Assembly (NCBI RefSeq): GCF_030440515.1
Contig: NZ_CP076543.1
Span: 3,162,001 to 3,226,000, forward strand
Reading direction: 5' to 3'
Source of the DNA: Streptomyces xanthophaeus
GTDB taxonomy: Bacteria; Actinomycetota; Actinomycetes; Streptomycetales; Streptomycetaceae
DNA: 64,000 nucleotides
In this document: one piece after another, positions 16,866 through 25,600 of the stretch
Position numbering within the stretch: the first letter of the stretch is position 1
How the letters are laid out: each line of letters starts with the position of its first letter
Notes under the pieces: generated by a model
What the model was told of the DNA's origin: nothing
Databases searched by the model: none
Seen by the model: only the letters and a program-made list of their open reading frames with translations
Program-made: the position numbers and the translations under genes

Positions 16866-18569
16866 GTGAACCGCATACGCTCCCTCGCCCTCCCCATCGC
16901 CGTCACCCTGGCCGCGGGCGCCCTGTCCGCCCTCGCCGCCGGTACCGCACAGGCCGCCGACGTGAACGTCGCCCGCAACGGCGGCTTCGAGTCGGGTCTC
17001 GCCAACTGGTCCTGCACCGGCGGAACCGGCGCCTCCGTCTCCTCGCCCGTCTACGCCGGATCCGGCGCCCTGAAGGCCACCCCGGCGGGCCAGGACAACG
17101 CCCGCTGCAGCCAGACCGTCACGGTCAAGCCGAACTCGACCTACACGCTGAGCACGCAGGTCCAGGGCAGCTACGTCTACCTCGGCGCGACCGGGACCGG
17201 CACCCAGGACGTCTCCACCTGGACGCCCGGGTCGGGCGCCGGCTGGCAGAAGCTCTCCACCACCTTCACCACCGGCCCCAGCACCACCCAGGTCACCGTC
17301 TACACGCACGGCTGGTACGGCCAGCCGGCCTACGTCGTCGACGAGTTCAGCGTCTTCGGCCCGGACGGCGGAGGCGGCACCGACCCCGGCCCGTCGGTCC
17401 CGGGCGCACCGGCCGGGACGGCCGTTTCCGGCCAGAGCGCGAGCGCCCTCACCCTTTCGTGGAACGCGGTCAGCTCGGCCACCGGCTACTACGTGTATCA
17501 GGACGGCGTCCGCGTCAGAACCGTGACGGGCGGCGCCGCCTCCACCCAGATCACCGGGCTCGCGGCCTCGACGTCGTACTCCTTCCAGGTGAGCGCGTAC
17601 AACGCGGCGGGCGAGGGCCCGAAGTCCGCCCCGGTGACCGGGACCACCACCGGCACCGATCCGGGTCCCGGCCCCGGCCCGGGCGTCCCCAAGCACGCCC
17701 TGACCGGCTACTGGCAGAACTTCAACAACGGCGCGACCGTCCAGAAGATCTCCGACGTCTCGGCGCAGTACGACATCATCGCCGTCTCCTTCGCGGACGC
17801 CACCACCACGCCCGGCGCCATCACCTTCAACCTCGACTCGGCCGGCCTCGGCGGCTACACGGTCGCCCAGTTCAAGGCCGACATCGCCGCGAAGAAGGCG
17901 GCCGGCAAGTCGGTCGTCCTCTCCGTCGGGGGCGAGAAGGGGACCATCACGGTCAACGACTCGACCTCGGCGAACAACCTCGCGAACTCCGCGTACGCCC
18001 TCATGCAGGAGTACGGGTTCACCGGGATCGACATCGACCTGGAGAACGGCCTGAACCCCACCTACATGACGCAGGCCCTGCGCTCGCTGTCGTCAAAGGC
18101 CGGCCCCTCGCTCGTCATCACCATGGCCCCGCAGACGATCGACATGCAGTCCACTCAGGGCGGCTACTTCAAGACGGCGCTGAACATCAAGGACATCCTC
18201 ACCGTCGTCAACATGCAGTACTACAACAGCGGCTCGATGAACGGCTGCGACGGCAAGGTCTACTCCCAGGGCTCGGTGGACTTCCTCACCGCGCTCGCCT
18301 GCATCCAGCTGGAGGGCGGCCTCGACCCCTCGCAGGTGGGCATCGGCGTCCCGGCCTCGCCCAGCGGCGCGGGCAGCGGCTACGTGTCCCCGGCGATCGT
18401 CAACAACGCCCTGGACTGCCTGACCAGGGGAACGAACTGCGGCTCCTTCAAGCCGTCGAAGACCTACCCGGGTCTGCGCGGCGCGATGACCTGGTCGACC
18501 AACTGGGACGCCAAGGCGGGTAGCGCTTGGTCGAACTCGGTGGGTCCCAAGGTCCACGGACTCCCGTAG
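16866..18569 (+). CDS. Secreted GH18 chitinase with CBM and fibronectin III domain
   Basis: The 567-aa extracellular enzyme cleaves chitin. Order: signal peptide (1-30, AGTAQA end), N-terminal carbohydrate-binding beta-sandwich (about 32-172, NVARNGGFESGLANWSCTG), a fibronectin type III domain (about 180-260, PGAPAGTAVSG... to TGTTTG) and a GH18 catalytic domain (about 275-560). The catalytic DxDxE signature is seen as GIDIDLE with proton-donor Glu393, and MAPQTIDMQ and NMQYYN lie in the active-site barrel. The GTG at 16866 has GGAG at 16857-16860; an in-frame ATG at 16755 would begin inside the -35 box. A DasR operator lies upstream, so induction by chitin breakdown products is expected. Confidence 0.93.
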   Translation: MNRIRSLALPIAVTLAAGALSALAAGTAQAADVNVARNGGFESGLANWSCTGGTGASVSSPVYAGSGALKATPAGQDNARCSQTVTVKPNSTYTLSTQVQGSYVYLGATGTGTQDVSTWTPGSGAGWQKLSTTFTTGPSTTQVTVYTHGWYGQPAYVVDEFSVFGPDGGGGTDPGPSVPGAPAGTAVSGQSASALTLSWNAVSSATGYYVYQDGVRVRTVTGGAASTQITGLAASTSYSFQVSAYNAAGEGPKSAPVTGTTTGTDPGPGPGPGVPKHALTGYWQNFNNGATVQKISDVSAQYDIIAVSFADATTTPGAITFNLDSAGLGGYTVAQFKADIAAKKAAGKSVVLSVGGEKGTITVNDSTSANNLANSAYALMQEYGFTGIDIDLENGLNPTYMTQALRSLSSKAGPSLVITMAPQTIDMQSTQGGYFKTALNIKDILTVVNMQYYNSGSMNGCDGKVYSQGSVDFLTALACIQLEGGLDPSQVGIGVPASPSGAGSGYVSPAIVNNALDCLTRGTNCGSFKPSKTYPGLRGAMTWSTNWDAKAGSAWSNSVGPKVHGLP

Positions 18570-18605
18570 GCGGTACGTGTAGGGGTGGCCGGATCGGTAC
18601 GGCCT

Positions 18606-18651
18606 GCACAGCGTGTCCTTGACCGGGACATGCCACGAGAGCACGCTGTGC
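18606..18651. promoter_or_regulatory. 10-bp inverted repeat before the carboxypeptidase gene
   Basis: GCACAGCGTG (18606-18615) and CACGCTGTGC (18642-18651) are perfect inverted arms 26 bp apart, in the 125-bp gap between chitinase and carboxypeptidase. TTGACC (18619-18624) lies between the arms and could be a -35. It may be an operator or a weak terminator for the chitinase transcript. Confidence 0.4.
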
Positions 18652-18694
18652 GCGTCCGCACGGCTACCCCCACACTCCCGACCCAGGAGAACGC

Positions 18695-20032
18695 ATGCGG
18701 CTCCATACCCGCCGGAGGGCCGCCCTCACGGCGGCCCTGCTGGCGCTCGCGCTGGGCGCACCCGCCTACGGCATGAGCGCGACGGCTTCCCCTCCGCCCA
18801 CTCCTTCGACCGCCACCCAGGACGAGGCGATCGTCCAGTACCGGATCCACGGCCCCTCCACCGCCACCGACCGCACCGCCCTGCTCCGTACGGGCGTCTC
18901 GATCGACGAGGTGGACGACCACACCGTCGTGGTCAGCGCCGACACCATGCAGGCCAAGAAGCTCAAGGAGCTCGGCTACAAACTGACCGCCCTGCCCGGA
19001 CCCCCGGACCGCTCGGTGCCCGGCATCGCGGCGAGCCCGATGGACTTCCCCTCGGCGGACTCGAAGTACCACAACTACGCCGAGGCGACGGCAGAGATCA
19101 ACCAGCTCGTCGCGCAGTATCCCGCGATCGCGAGCAAGCAGGTGATCGGCAAGTCGTACCAGGGCCGGGACATGTTCGCCATCAAGATCAGCGACAACGT
19201 CGCGACGGACGAGGCCGAGCCCGAGGTGCTCTTCACCGCCCACCAGCACGCGCGTGAGCACCTGACCGTCGAGATGGCGCTGTACCTGCTCAAGGAGTTC
19301 ACCTCCAAGTACGGCAGCGACTCCCGGGTCACGGGCGCGGTCAACGGCCGCGAGATCTGGATCGTCCCGGACCTCAACCCCGACGGCGGCGAGTACGACA
19401 TCGCCACCGGCTCCTACCGCTCCTGGCGCAAGAACCGCCAGCCGAACTCCGGCTCCTCGTACGTCGGCACGGACGAGAACCGCAACTGGAACTACAAGTT
19501 CGGCTGCTGCGGCGGCTCCAGCAGCAGCAAGAGCTCCGAGACCTACCGGGGCGCCTCCGCCGAGTCGGCGCCCGAGGTGAAGGTCGTCGCGGACTTCGTC
19601 CGCAGCCGGGTCGTCGGCGGCAAGCAGCAGATCAAGGCCGCCATCGACTTCCACACCTACAGCGAACTCGTCCTGTGGCCCTTCGGCTGGACCTACAACG
19701 ACACCGCCCCGGGTCTGACCGCCGACGACCTCGCCGTCTACAAGAAGATCGGCACCAGCATGGCGGCGAGCAACGGCTACACGCCGGAGCAGTCGAGCGA
19801 CCTGTACATCACGGACGGGACGATCGACGACTGGCTGTGGGGCAACCAGAAGATCTTCTCCTACACCTTCGAGATGTACCCGGAGAGCGGCGGCGGCGGC
19901 TTCTACCCGCCGGACGAGGTCATCGACCGCGAGACCGCACGCAACAAGGACGCGGTGCTCCAGCTGCTGGAGAACGCGGACTGCATGTACCGCTCGATCG
20001 GCAAGGAAGCCCAGTACTGCGCGACGCCGTGA
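18695..20032 (+). CDS. Secreted M14-family zinc carboxypeptidase
   Basis: The 445-aa enzyme removes C-terminal amino acids from peptides outside the cell. It has a signal peptide (1-30), a propeptide-like region to about 110 and the M14 domain. Zinc ligands His185 and Glu188 lie in HQHAREH, the third His320 in [14 protein letters not shown], and the catalytic Glu393 in [24 protein letters not shown] and the cysteine pair near the C terminus (ADCMYRS, AQYCATP) suggest disulfides. AGGAG lies 7 nt before the ATG. It follows the chitinase gene and is probably part of the same secretory response. Confidence 0.92.
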   Translation: MRLHTRRRAALTAALLALALGAPAYGMSATASPPPTPSTATQDEAIVQYRIHGPSTATDRTALLRTGVSIDEVDDHTVVVSADTMQAKKLKELGYKLTALPGPPDRSVPGIAASPMDFPSADSKYHNYAEATAEINQLVAQYPAIASKQVIGKSYQGRDMFAIKISDNVATDEAEPEVLFTAHQHAREHLTVEMALYLLKEFTSKYGSDSRVTGAVNGREIWIVPDLNPDGGEYDIATGSYRSWRKNRQPNSGSSYVGTDENRNWNYKFGCCGGSSSSKSSETYRGASAESAPEVKVVADFVRSRVVGGKQQIKAAIDFHTYSELVLWPFGWTYNDTAPGLTADDLAVYKKIGTSMAASNGYTPEQSSDLYITDGTIDDWLWGNQKIFSYTFEMYPESGGGGFYPPDEVIDRETARNKDAVLQLLENADCMYRSIGKEAQYCATP

Positions 20033-20051
20033 CCGGCTGACCGTCTGAAAG

Positions 20052-20080
20052 GGGGCGCCCCACCGCCAGGGGGGCGCCCC
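20052..20080 (+). terminator. Hairpin terminator after the carboxypeptidase gene
   Basis: GGGGCGCCCC occurs at 20052-20061 and again at 20071-20080; being self-complementary, the two pair as a perfect 10-bp stem with a 9-nt loop, 20 bp after the stop. Confidence 0.6.
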
Positions 20081-20139
20081 GCCCGCGCGTCCGGCGGAGC
20101 GCCTCGGCCCCGGTCTCGGCCCCGGCCCCGGTCTCGGCC

Positions 20140-20580
20140 TCAGCCGAGGACGGCGAGGGCGTCGATCTCGACGAGCAGCCCGGCCGGCAGGCCCACGTAC
20201 ACGGTGGTGCGGGCGGCGGGGGCCTCCTTCAGACCCTGCTCCTCGAAGTAGGCGTTGTAGATGTCGTTCATCTCGGCGAAGTGCCCGGTGTCGGTGAGGT
20301 AGACGCGGATCATCATCACGTCGTCCCAGCCCGCACCGCCGGCCTCCAGGACGGAACGGACGTTCTCCAGCGTCTGGAGGGTCTGCTCGCGCAGGGTCGG
20401 CCCGGCGGGGGTGGGCGGCTGCCCGTCGACGTGCGGGAGGAAGCCGACCTGGCCGGCGACCTGGAGGATGTTCCCCTTCCGCACGCCGTGCGAGAACTTC
20501 GCGGGCGGGACGGTGTGGGTGCCGGGCGTGATGGCGACCTTCTCGGTCGCGTACTTCTCGGTCACGTTCTTCTCGCTCAC
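20140..20580 (-). CDS. RidA-family reactive-imine deaminase
   Basis: The 146-aa protein belongs to the YjgF/YER057c/UK114 family. RidA members hydrolyse the enamine/imine intermediates released by PLP-dependent deaminases, here most likely from the D-amino-acid enzyme encoded opposite. Family features are the AGQVGFLP start of the core, TLENVRSVLEAGGAGWDDVMMIRVYLTD, ARTTVYVGLPAGLLVEIDALAV with the conserved Arg that binds the carboxylate. The first 20 residues are an added EKxxTEK-repeat tail. The GTG at 20580 overlaps the IclR stop (GTGA) and has GGAGAG upstream. Confidence 0.9.
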   Translation of the reverse strand: MSEKNVTEKYATEKVAITPGTHTVPPAKFSHGVRKGNILQVAGQVGFLPHVDGQPPTPAGPTLREQTLQTLENVRSVLEAGGAGWDDVMMIRVYLTDTGHFAEMNDIYNAYFEEQGLKEAPAARTTVYVGLPAGLLVEIDALAVLG

Positions 20581-21329
20581 GTGCTCTCCTGTACTCCTGA
20601 GTAGTCCTGGCTGATGGCTTCGGCGGTACGCAGCACCTGCGGCAGCAGTCCGAGCAGCCCCTCGGCGGAGACGACCACACCCGGCGCGGACACCGACAGC
20701 GCGGCGACGACCCGTCCGTCCGGCCCGCGCACGGGCGCCCCGAGGCAGTTGACGGACTCCTCGTGCCCGCCGAGGTCGGTGGCCCAACCCTGCTCCCGTA
20801 CGAGGTCCAACTCGCGCAGGAAGGCCGCCGCGTCCGGGGTCGAACGTGCGGTGTAGCGCGGGTACTCGATCCGGCCGGCGAGGGCCCGGAGCTCGGCCTC
20901 GGGCAGGTCGGCCAGGAGCAGCTTGGCCACGGCGGCGACCGTCAGGGGCACGGGCCTGCCGATGCGGGAGTACATGCGGACCGGGTAGCGGCTGTCGACC
21001 TTGTCGACGTACACGACCTCGTCGTCCTGGTGGAGGGCGAGGTGAACGGTGTGTCCGGTGGCCCGGTTCAGCTCGACGAGGTGGGGGTGTGCGATCTCCC
21101 GGACGTCGAGGTTCTCGATGGCCTCGGCGGCGAGCGCGAAAAGCTGTGCGCCGAGGCGGTAGCGGCCGTCGGGGCAGCGGTAGACGAAGCCGCGCTCGTG
21201 CAGGGTGCGCAGGAGGCGCAGCGCGGTGCTCTTGTGCACGCCGAGCTCGTCGGCCACGTCGCCGAGGCCGGCGGGACCTCGCGCGAGCAGCGGCAGCACC
21301 GCGAGTGCCCGTTCCACGGACTGGCTCAT
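20577..21329 (-). CDS. IclR-family regulator of the D-amino-acid locus
   Basis: The 250-aa protein has an N-terminal winged HTH (SVERALAVLPLLARGPAGLGDVADELGVHKSTALRLLRTLHERGFV, about 3-48) and a C-terminal effector domain (LAALSVSAPG; GCEESVNCLGAPV type motif seen as GHEESVNCLGAPVRG). It is divergent from the PLP enzyme gene at 21608 and overlaps ridA by 4 bp, so it should control the locus, with an amino acid or its keto product as effector. The start at 21329 is the MSQSVER methionine; upstream in-frame sequence is a palindromic repeat, not protein. Confidence 0.9.
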   Translation of the reverse strand: MSQSVERALAVLPLLARGPAGLGDVADELGVHKSTALRLLRTLHERGFVYRCPDGRYRLGAQLFALAAEAIENLDVREIAHPHLVELNRATGHTVHLALHQDDEVVYVDKVDSRYPVRMYSRIGRPVPLTVAAVAKLLLADLPEAELRALAGRIEYPRYTARSTPDAAAFLRELDLVREQGWATDLGGHEESVNCLGAPVRGPDGRVVAALSVSAPGVVVSAEGLLGLLPQVLRTAEAISQDYSGVQEST

Positions 21330-21427
21330 CCCTCGTCCTCTCGTACGGTCACTGCACCACCGGCTCCGCCGGCGCCCCGGGCTCCGCCCGGACCCTCCCC
21401 CAGCTACCGCTGGGAGGTACCCCCTGC

Positions 21428-21472
21428 TCAAACGCCGGCGGGGCTGGGAGTTTCAGCCTCGCCGGCGTTTGA
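21428..21472. repeat. Streptomyces intergenic palindromic repeat, copy 1
   Basis: TCAAACGCCGGCG (21428-21440) and CGCCGGCGTTTGA (21460-21472) are perfect 13-bp inverted arms with a 19-bp loop, followed by GGCGCGGGGG. The same half-site, GCCGGCGTTTGAGGCGCGGGG, returns at 27460-27480. This is the common dispersed GC-rich element found between Streptomyces genes, and it sits in the divergent iclR/PLP-enzyme gap. Confidence 0.7.
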
Positions 21473-21516
21473 GGCGCGGGGGTTCGGAGGTGGAGCCCCA
21501 GGAGCGGCGTCGCACG

Positions 21517-21600
21517 TTGACCCGCCGTCACCCCGGATGTTAGACAGCATGCAGCGGCACACGCAACGACCGTTGCAGCCCACGCAATACAATCGGAAGG
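21517..21600 (+). promoter_or_regulatory. Promoter and candidate IclR operator of the D-amino-acid genes
   Basis: TTGACC (21517-21522) with TAGACA (21541-21546), 18 bp apart, is one candidate promoter; TACAAT at 21588-21593 is another -10. The palindrome GCAACG-AC-CGTTGC at 21563-21576 lies just upstream of the ribosome site GGAAGG (21595-21600) and is the most obvious operator for the IclR regulator. Confidence 0.45.
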
Positions 21601-21607
21601 CACCCGC

Positions 21608-22894
21608 ATGGCCAGCGACAGCGACCCCGTCAAGGACCTCGCCGACGAGCCGGTCGACCACCGGTTCAAGGGCCTCCCCCCGGACGCCCAGACGCACGGC
21701 CTCACCGTCGGCCGGCTCGCCGCCGAGCGCCGCGACCTGTACACCGGCGGCTTCACCACCCCCGTCCTGACCCTCGACGCGGACGCGCTGGAGCACAACC
21801 TCGCCGCGCTCGGCGCCTACGCCGCCCGTCACGACCTGGCCTTCGCCCCGCACGGCAAGACCTGCATGTCCCCCCAGCTCTTCCGCCGCCAGCTGGAGCA
21901 CGGCGCGTGGGGCATCACCGCCGCCGTCCCCCACCAGGCCCGCGTCTACCGCGCCTTCGGCATCCAGCGGATCTTCCTCGCCAACGAGCTCGTCGATCCC
22001 GCCGCCCTGCACTGGGTGGCCGGTGAACTCGCCGCCGACCCCGACTTCCGCTTCGTCTGCTACGTCGACTCCGTGCGCGGGGTCCACCTCATGGACCGCG
22101 CCCTGCGCGACTCGGCCGCCGTCATCGACGTCGTCGTCGAGCTCGGCGCCGGCGAGGGCGCCCGTACCGGGGCCCGCAGCGACGAGGACTGCCGCGCCGT
22201 CGCCGACGCGGTCGCCGCCACCGCCACCCTGCGCCTGGTCGGCATGGGCGGCTACGAGGCCGAGGTCCCCGGCGCCGACCCCGAATCCGTCCACGCGTAC
22301 CTGCGCCGGCTCACCGCGCTCGCCGTCGAGTTCGACAAGGCGGGCCGCTTCCCCGCGGACCTCGACGAGATCGTCGTCAGCGCCGGCGGCTCGGCCTGGT
22401 TCGACGCGGTCGCCGACGTGTTCGCCGAGCTCCCGGAGCTCTCCCGCCCGGTCCTCAAGCTGCTGCGCTCCGGCGCGTACGTCTCCCACGACCACGGCTG
22501 GTACACCCGGCTGACCCCCTTCAACCGGCACCCGGAGGAGGGCGGGCTGCGCCCGGCGTTCCGGCTGTGGACGCAGGTCGTCTCCCGTCCCTCCCCCACC
22601 CAGGCGTTCGTCAACGCGGGCAAGCGCGACATCGCCTACGACCTGGGCCTGCCCGAGGCCGAGCTCGTCCGCGACGCCCTCACCGGCGCGGAGCGCCCCG
22701 CCACCGGCGTGCGCGTGGTCAAGCTGTCCGACCAGCACGCCTGGCTGGAGACCGACTCCGCCGACGACGTACAGGTGGGCGACTGGGTGGCCCTCGGCAT
22801 GTCCCACCCCTGCACGATCTTCGAGAAGTGGCCGCTGATCCCGGTCGTGGAGGCCGACGGCACCGTCACCGACTACGTCCGCACCTTCTTCTAG
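21608..22894 (+). CDS. D-serine/D-threonine-type PLP enzyme (DSD1-like fold III)
   Basis: The 428-aa enzyme has the alanine-racemase-type N-terminal barrel and the metal-dependent C-terminal domain of D-serine dehydratases and D-threonine aldolases. The PLP lysine is Lys84 in FAPHGKTCMSP; VSAGGS and GGYEAEV are phosphate/active-site loops; the C-terminal MSHPCTIF holds the His-Cys zinc pair of DSD1-type enzymes. It deaminates or cleaves a D-beta-hydroxy-amino acid. It is 10 bp before the N-acyl-D-amino-acid deacylase gene and divergent from iclR-ridA, which supports a D-amino-acid breakdown route. The exact substrate is not known. Confidence 0.88.
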   Translation: MASDSDPVKDLADEPVDHRFKGLPPDAQTHGLTVGRLAAERRDLYTGGFTTPVLTLDADALEHNLAALGAYAARHDLAFAPHGKTCMSPQLFRRQLEHGAWGITAAVPHQARVYRAFGIQRIFLANELVDPAALHWVAGELAADPDFRFVCYVDSVRGVHLMDRALRDSAAVIDVVVELGAGEGARTGARSDEDCRAVADAVAATATLRLVGMGGYEAEVPGADPESVHAYLRRLTALAVEFDKAGRFPADLDEIVVSAGGSAWFDAVADVFAELPELSRPVLKLLRSGAYVSHDHGWYTRLTPFNRHPEEGGLRPAFRLWTQVVSRPSPTQAFVNAGKRDIAYDLGLPEAELVRDALTGAERPATGVRVVKLSDQHAWLETDSADDVQVGDWVALGMSHPCTIFEKWPLIPVVEADGTVTDYVRTFF

Positions 22895-22904
22895 GCGCGG
22901 GCCG

Positions 22905-24485
22905 GTGGACCTGGTCATCCGGGGGGCCCGCGTCGTCGACGGCACGGGCGGGCCCTCGTACACCGCCGACGTCGGCGTCCACGAGGGCCGGATCGCCGGG
23001 ATCGGCAGGCTGTCCGGGGGCCGCGAGACCGTCGACGCGCACGGTCTCGCCCTGGCCCCCGGCTTCGTGGACATGCATGCCCACAGCGACCTCGCCCTGC
23101 TCCGAGACCCGGACCACAGCGCGAAGGCCGCGCAGGGCGTGACCCTCGAAGTCCTCGGCCAGGACGGCCTGTCGTACGCGCCCGCCGACGACCGCACCCT
23201 CGGCGAGGTGCGGGCCGCCATCGCCGGCTGGAACGGCCCCGGCGACGACATCGACTTCGACTGGCGCACGGTCGGCGAATACCTCGACCGGCTGGACCGC
23301 GGCTTCGGCGGCGAAGGCATCGCCGTCAACGCCGCCTACCTCGTCCCGCAGGGCACGGTCCGCGCCTACGCCCTCGGCTGGGACGACCGCCCGGCGACCG
23401 CGGCCGAGCTGGACCGGATGCGCCGGCTCGTCGCCGACGGCCTGGCCCAGGGCGCCGTCGGCCTGTCCTCCGGCCTCACCTACACCCCCGGCATGTACGC
23501 CACCGGGACCGAACTGACCGAACTGTGCCGGGTCGTGGCCCGGTACGGGGGCTACTACTGCCCGCACCACCGCAGTTACGGCCACGACGCGCTGGCCGCC
23601 TACGCCGAGATGGTCGCCCTCACCCGGGAGGCCGGCTGCGCCCTGCACCTCGCGCACGCCACCATGAACTTCGGCGAGAACCGGGGCCGGGCCGGCGAAC
23701 TGCTCGCCCTGCTCGACGCGGCGCTGGCCGAGGGCTCCGACATCACCCTCGACAGCTACCCGTACACCCCCGGCTGCACCACCCTCGTCGCGCTCCTGCC
23801 CGGCTGGGCGAACGAGGGCGGCCCGGAGGCGGTCCTGGCCCGGCTGCGCGACGGCACCCAGGCCGAGCGGATCCGCCACGCACTGGAGGTCGAGGGCTCC
23901 GACGGCTGCCACGGGGTCCCCGTCGACTGGTCGACGATCGAGATCTCGGGCACCGCCGACCCCGCCTACGGCCCGTACGTCGGCAGGCGCCTGGACAGCT
24001 GGGAGACCGCCCGCGGACTCCTGCTCGGAGACCGGCTCGCGCCGACGATCCTCCAGCACGTCGGGAACGAGGAGAACGTCCGGGCGATCATGCGTCACCG
24101 GGTCCACACCGGCGGCTCCGACGGCATCCTCCAGGGCGCGAAACCCCACCCGCGCGCCTACGGCACCTTCCCCCACTACCTCGGCCACTACGTCCGCGAA
24201 CTCGGGCTGCTCTCCCTGGAGGAGTGCGTGGCCCACCTGGCCGGCCGCCCCGCCGCACGCCTGCGGCTGCCCGACCGGGGCCTGGTCCGCGCGGGGTACC
24301 GCGCCGACCTCGTCCTCTTCGACCCGGACACGGTCGCGGCCGGGTCCACGTACGAGCGGCCGCGCGTGCTGCCGACCGGTGTCCCGCACGTCCTGATCGA
24401 CGGGCGTTTCGTCATGCGCGACGGGCGCCGCACGGACGTGCTGGCCGGACGGGCGGTGCGCCGAACCGCCCGCGATCTTCGGTAG
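22905..24485 (+). CDS. N-acyl-D-amino-acid deacylase (amidohydrolase)
   Basis: The 526-aa metal-dependent amidohydrolase releases D-amino acids from their N-acyl forms. The HxH metal site is His58/His60 in DMHAHSDLALL; VTLEVLGQDGLSYAP, SSGLTYTPGMYA, HHRSYGHDALAAYAEM, LHLAHATMNFGENRG and DSYPYTPGCT are the family's barrel strands. The GTG start follows the stop of the PLP enzyme by 10 bp, so the two are one operon: the deacylase supplies free D-amino acid to the PLP enzyme and RidA disposes of the imine. Confidence 0.92.
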   Translation: MDLVIRGARVVDGTGGPSYTADVGVHEGRIAGIGRLSGGRETVDAHGLALAPGFVDMHAHSDLALLRDPDHSAKAAQGVTLEVLGQDGLSYAPADDRTLGEVRAAIAGWNGPGDDIDFDWRTVGEYLDRLDRGFGGEGIAVNAAYLVPQGTVRAYALGWDDRPATAAELDRMRRLVADGLAQGAVGLSSGLTYTPGMYATGTELTELCRVVARYGGYYCPHHRSYGHDALAAYAEMVALTREAGCALHLAHATMNFGENRGRAGELLALLDAALAEGSDITLDSYPYTPGCTTLVALLPGWANEGGPEAVLARLRDGTQAERIRHALEVEGSDGCHGVPVDWSTIEISGTADPAYGPYVGRRLDSWETARGLLLGDRLAPTILQHVGNEENVRAIMRHRVHTGGSDGILQGAKPHPRAYGTFPHYLGHYVRELGLLSLEECVAHLAGRPAARLRLPDRGLVRAGYRADLVLFDPDTVAAGSTYERPRVLPTGVPHVLIDGRFVMRDGRRTDVLAGRAVRRTARDLR

Positions 24486-24499
24486 ATCCGACATCTACG

Positions 24500-25525
24500 A
24501 TGGGCCGCATGGTCGCCTTCGCCCTCGCCGCCCTGCTCTTCCTCGCGTTCTGCATAAGCGTCCGGCAGGACCGGCGGCGCTTCCAGAACGCCGTGCTCCT
24601 GGGGCTGACCTTCCTCAGCGCGTTCTCCGCGCTGTTCCTCCAGGTCGGCAAGCTGCCCACCTGGGCAGCCGTCACGGTCGTCGTACTCGCCTTCGCCTCA
24701 CCCGCGTTCGCCGCCGTGGGCCTGGGCGTCTTCCTCGTCCGCAACGGCATGATCATGATCCGCAAGGAGGGCTTCCGGCCGGCCAACCTCCTGTCGATGC
24801 TCGCGGGCCTCACGATCTTCGCGCTGATCGCACTGCTGGTCCTCGTCGGCGTGGTCGGCTCCCCCCTCCTCGGCGGCATCGCCGGAACGGTCACCGTGGT
24901 CGCCGGCTACGTCTCCTTCGTCTTCTTCTGCTTCCTCGGCTACGCCTTCCTCTACGGGCGGATCAAGGTGCGCGGCGACGTCGACCACGTGGTCATGCTG
25001 GGCTCGGGCCTGGTCGGCGGCGACCGCGTGCCGCCGCTGCTGGCCTCCCGCCTGCGCAAGGGGCAGCAGATCTACGAGGCCCAGCTGGCCCGGAGCGGCC
25101 GGCCGCCGGTCCTCCTCGTCTCGGGCGGCAAGGGCTCGGACGAGAAGGTCGCCGAGGCCCGGGCGATGGCGGACTGGCTGATCGCGCAGGGCGTCCCCGA
25201 GCAGCACGTGGTGCTGGAGGACCGCTCCACCACGACCGAGGAGAACATGCTCTTCAGCCGGGACATCATGACCGCGCACGACCCGGCCTACCGGTGCGTC
25301 GTGGTCACCAACAACTTCCACGCCTTCCGGGCGGCGATGCTGGCCCGCAAGACCGGCGTCAACGGGCAGGTGCTGGGCTCCCCCACCGCGAAGTACTACT
25401 GGCCGAGCGCCACCATCCGCGAGTTCGTCGCGGTCTTCTGGGAGCACCGGATCGTGAACCTGTCGATCTGCGCCCTGCTCACCGTCTTCGGCGCGCTGGG
25501 CACGCTGGCGGCGGTCCTCGTCTGA
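24500..25525 (+). CDS. YdcF/DUF218-type membrane protein
   Basis: The 341-aa protein has five or so membrane helices in the first 155 residues, then a DUF218 domain (VDHVVMLGSGLVGGDRVPPLLASRLRKG, VSGGKGSDEKVAEARAMADWLIAQGVPEQHVVLEDRSTTTEENM, VVVTNNFHAFRA) and a final helix. ElyC/SanA/YdcF proteins of this class are linked to cell-envelope integrity; YdcF binds S-adenosylmethionine. ATG at 24500 and 24509 are both possible; neither has a strong ribosome site. It converges with the protease gene. Confidence 0.87.
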   Translation: MGRMVAFALAALLFLAFCISVRQDRRRFQNAVLLGLTFLSAFSALFLQVGKLPTWAAVTVVVLAFASPAFAAVGLGVFLVRNGMIMIRKEGFRPANLLSMLAGLTIFALIALLVLVGVVGSPLLGGIAGTVTVVAGYVSFVFFCFLGYAFLYGRIKVRGDVDHVVMLGSGLVGGDRVPPLLASRLRKGQQIYEAQLARSGRPPVLLVSGGKGSDEKVAEARAMADWLIAQGVPEQHVVLEDRSTTTEENMLFSRDIMTAHDPAYRCVVVTNNFHAFRAAMLARKTGVNGQVLGSPTAKYYWPSATIREFVAVFWEHRIVNLSICALLTVFGALGTLAAVLV

Positions 25526-25539
25526 CCCGCGCACACGGA

Positions 25540-25574
25540 GGTGCCGTGACTCCCCCCTTGGCAGTCACGGCACC
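25540..25574. terminator. Bidirectional hairpin terminator
   Basis: GGTGCCGTGACT (25540-25551) and AGTCACGGCACC (25563-25574) form a perfect 12-bp stem with an 11-nt loop between convergent genes ending at 25525 and 25601. Confidence 0.75.
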
Positions 25575-25600
25575 GGTCCGCGCGTGCGCGGGCGTCCGGG

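Noticed and set aside
23525..24499. N-terminal extension of the YdcF-type gene
   Set aside because: It is a shadow of the deacylase gene; the real membrane protein starts at 24500 or 24509.
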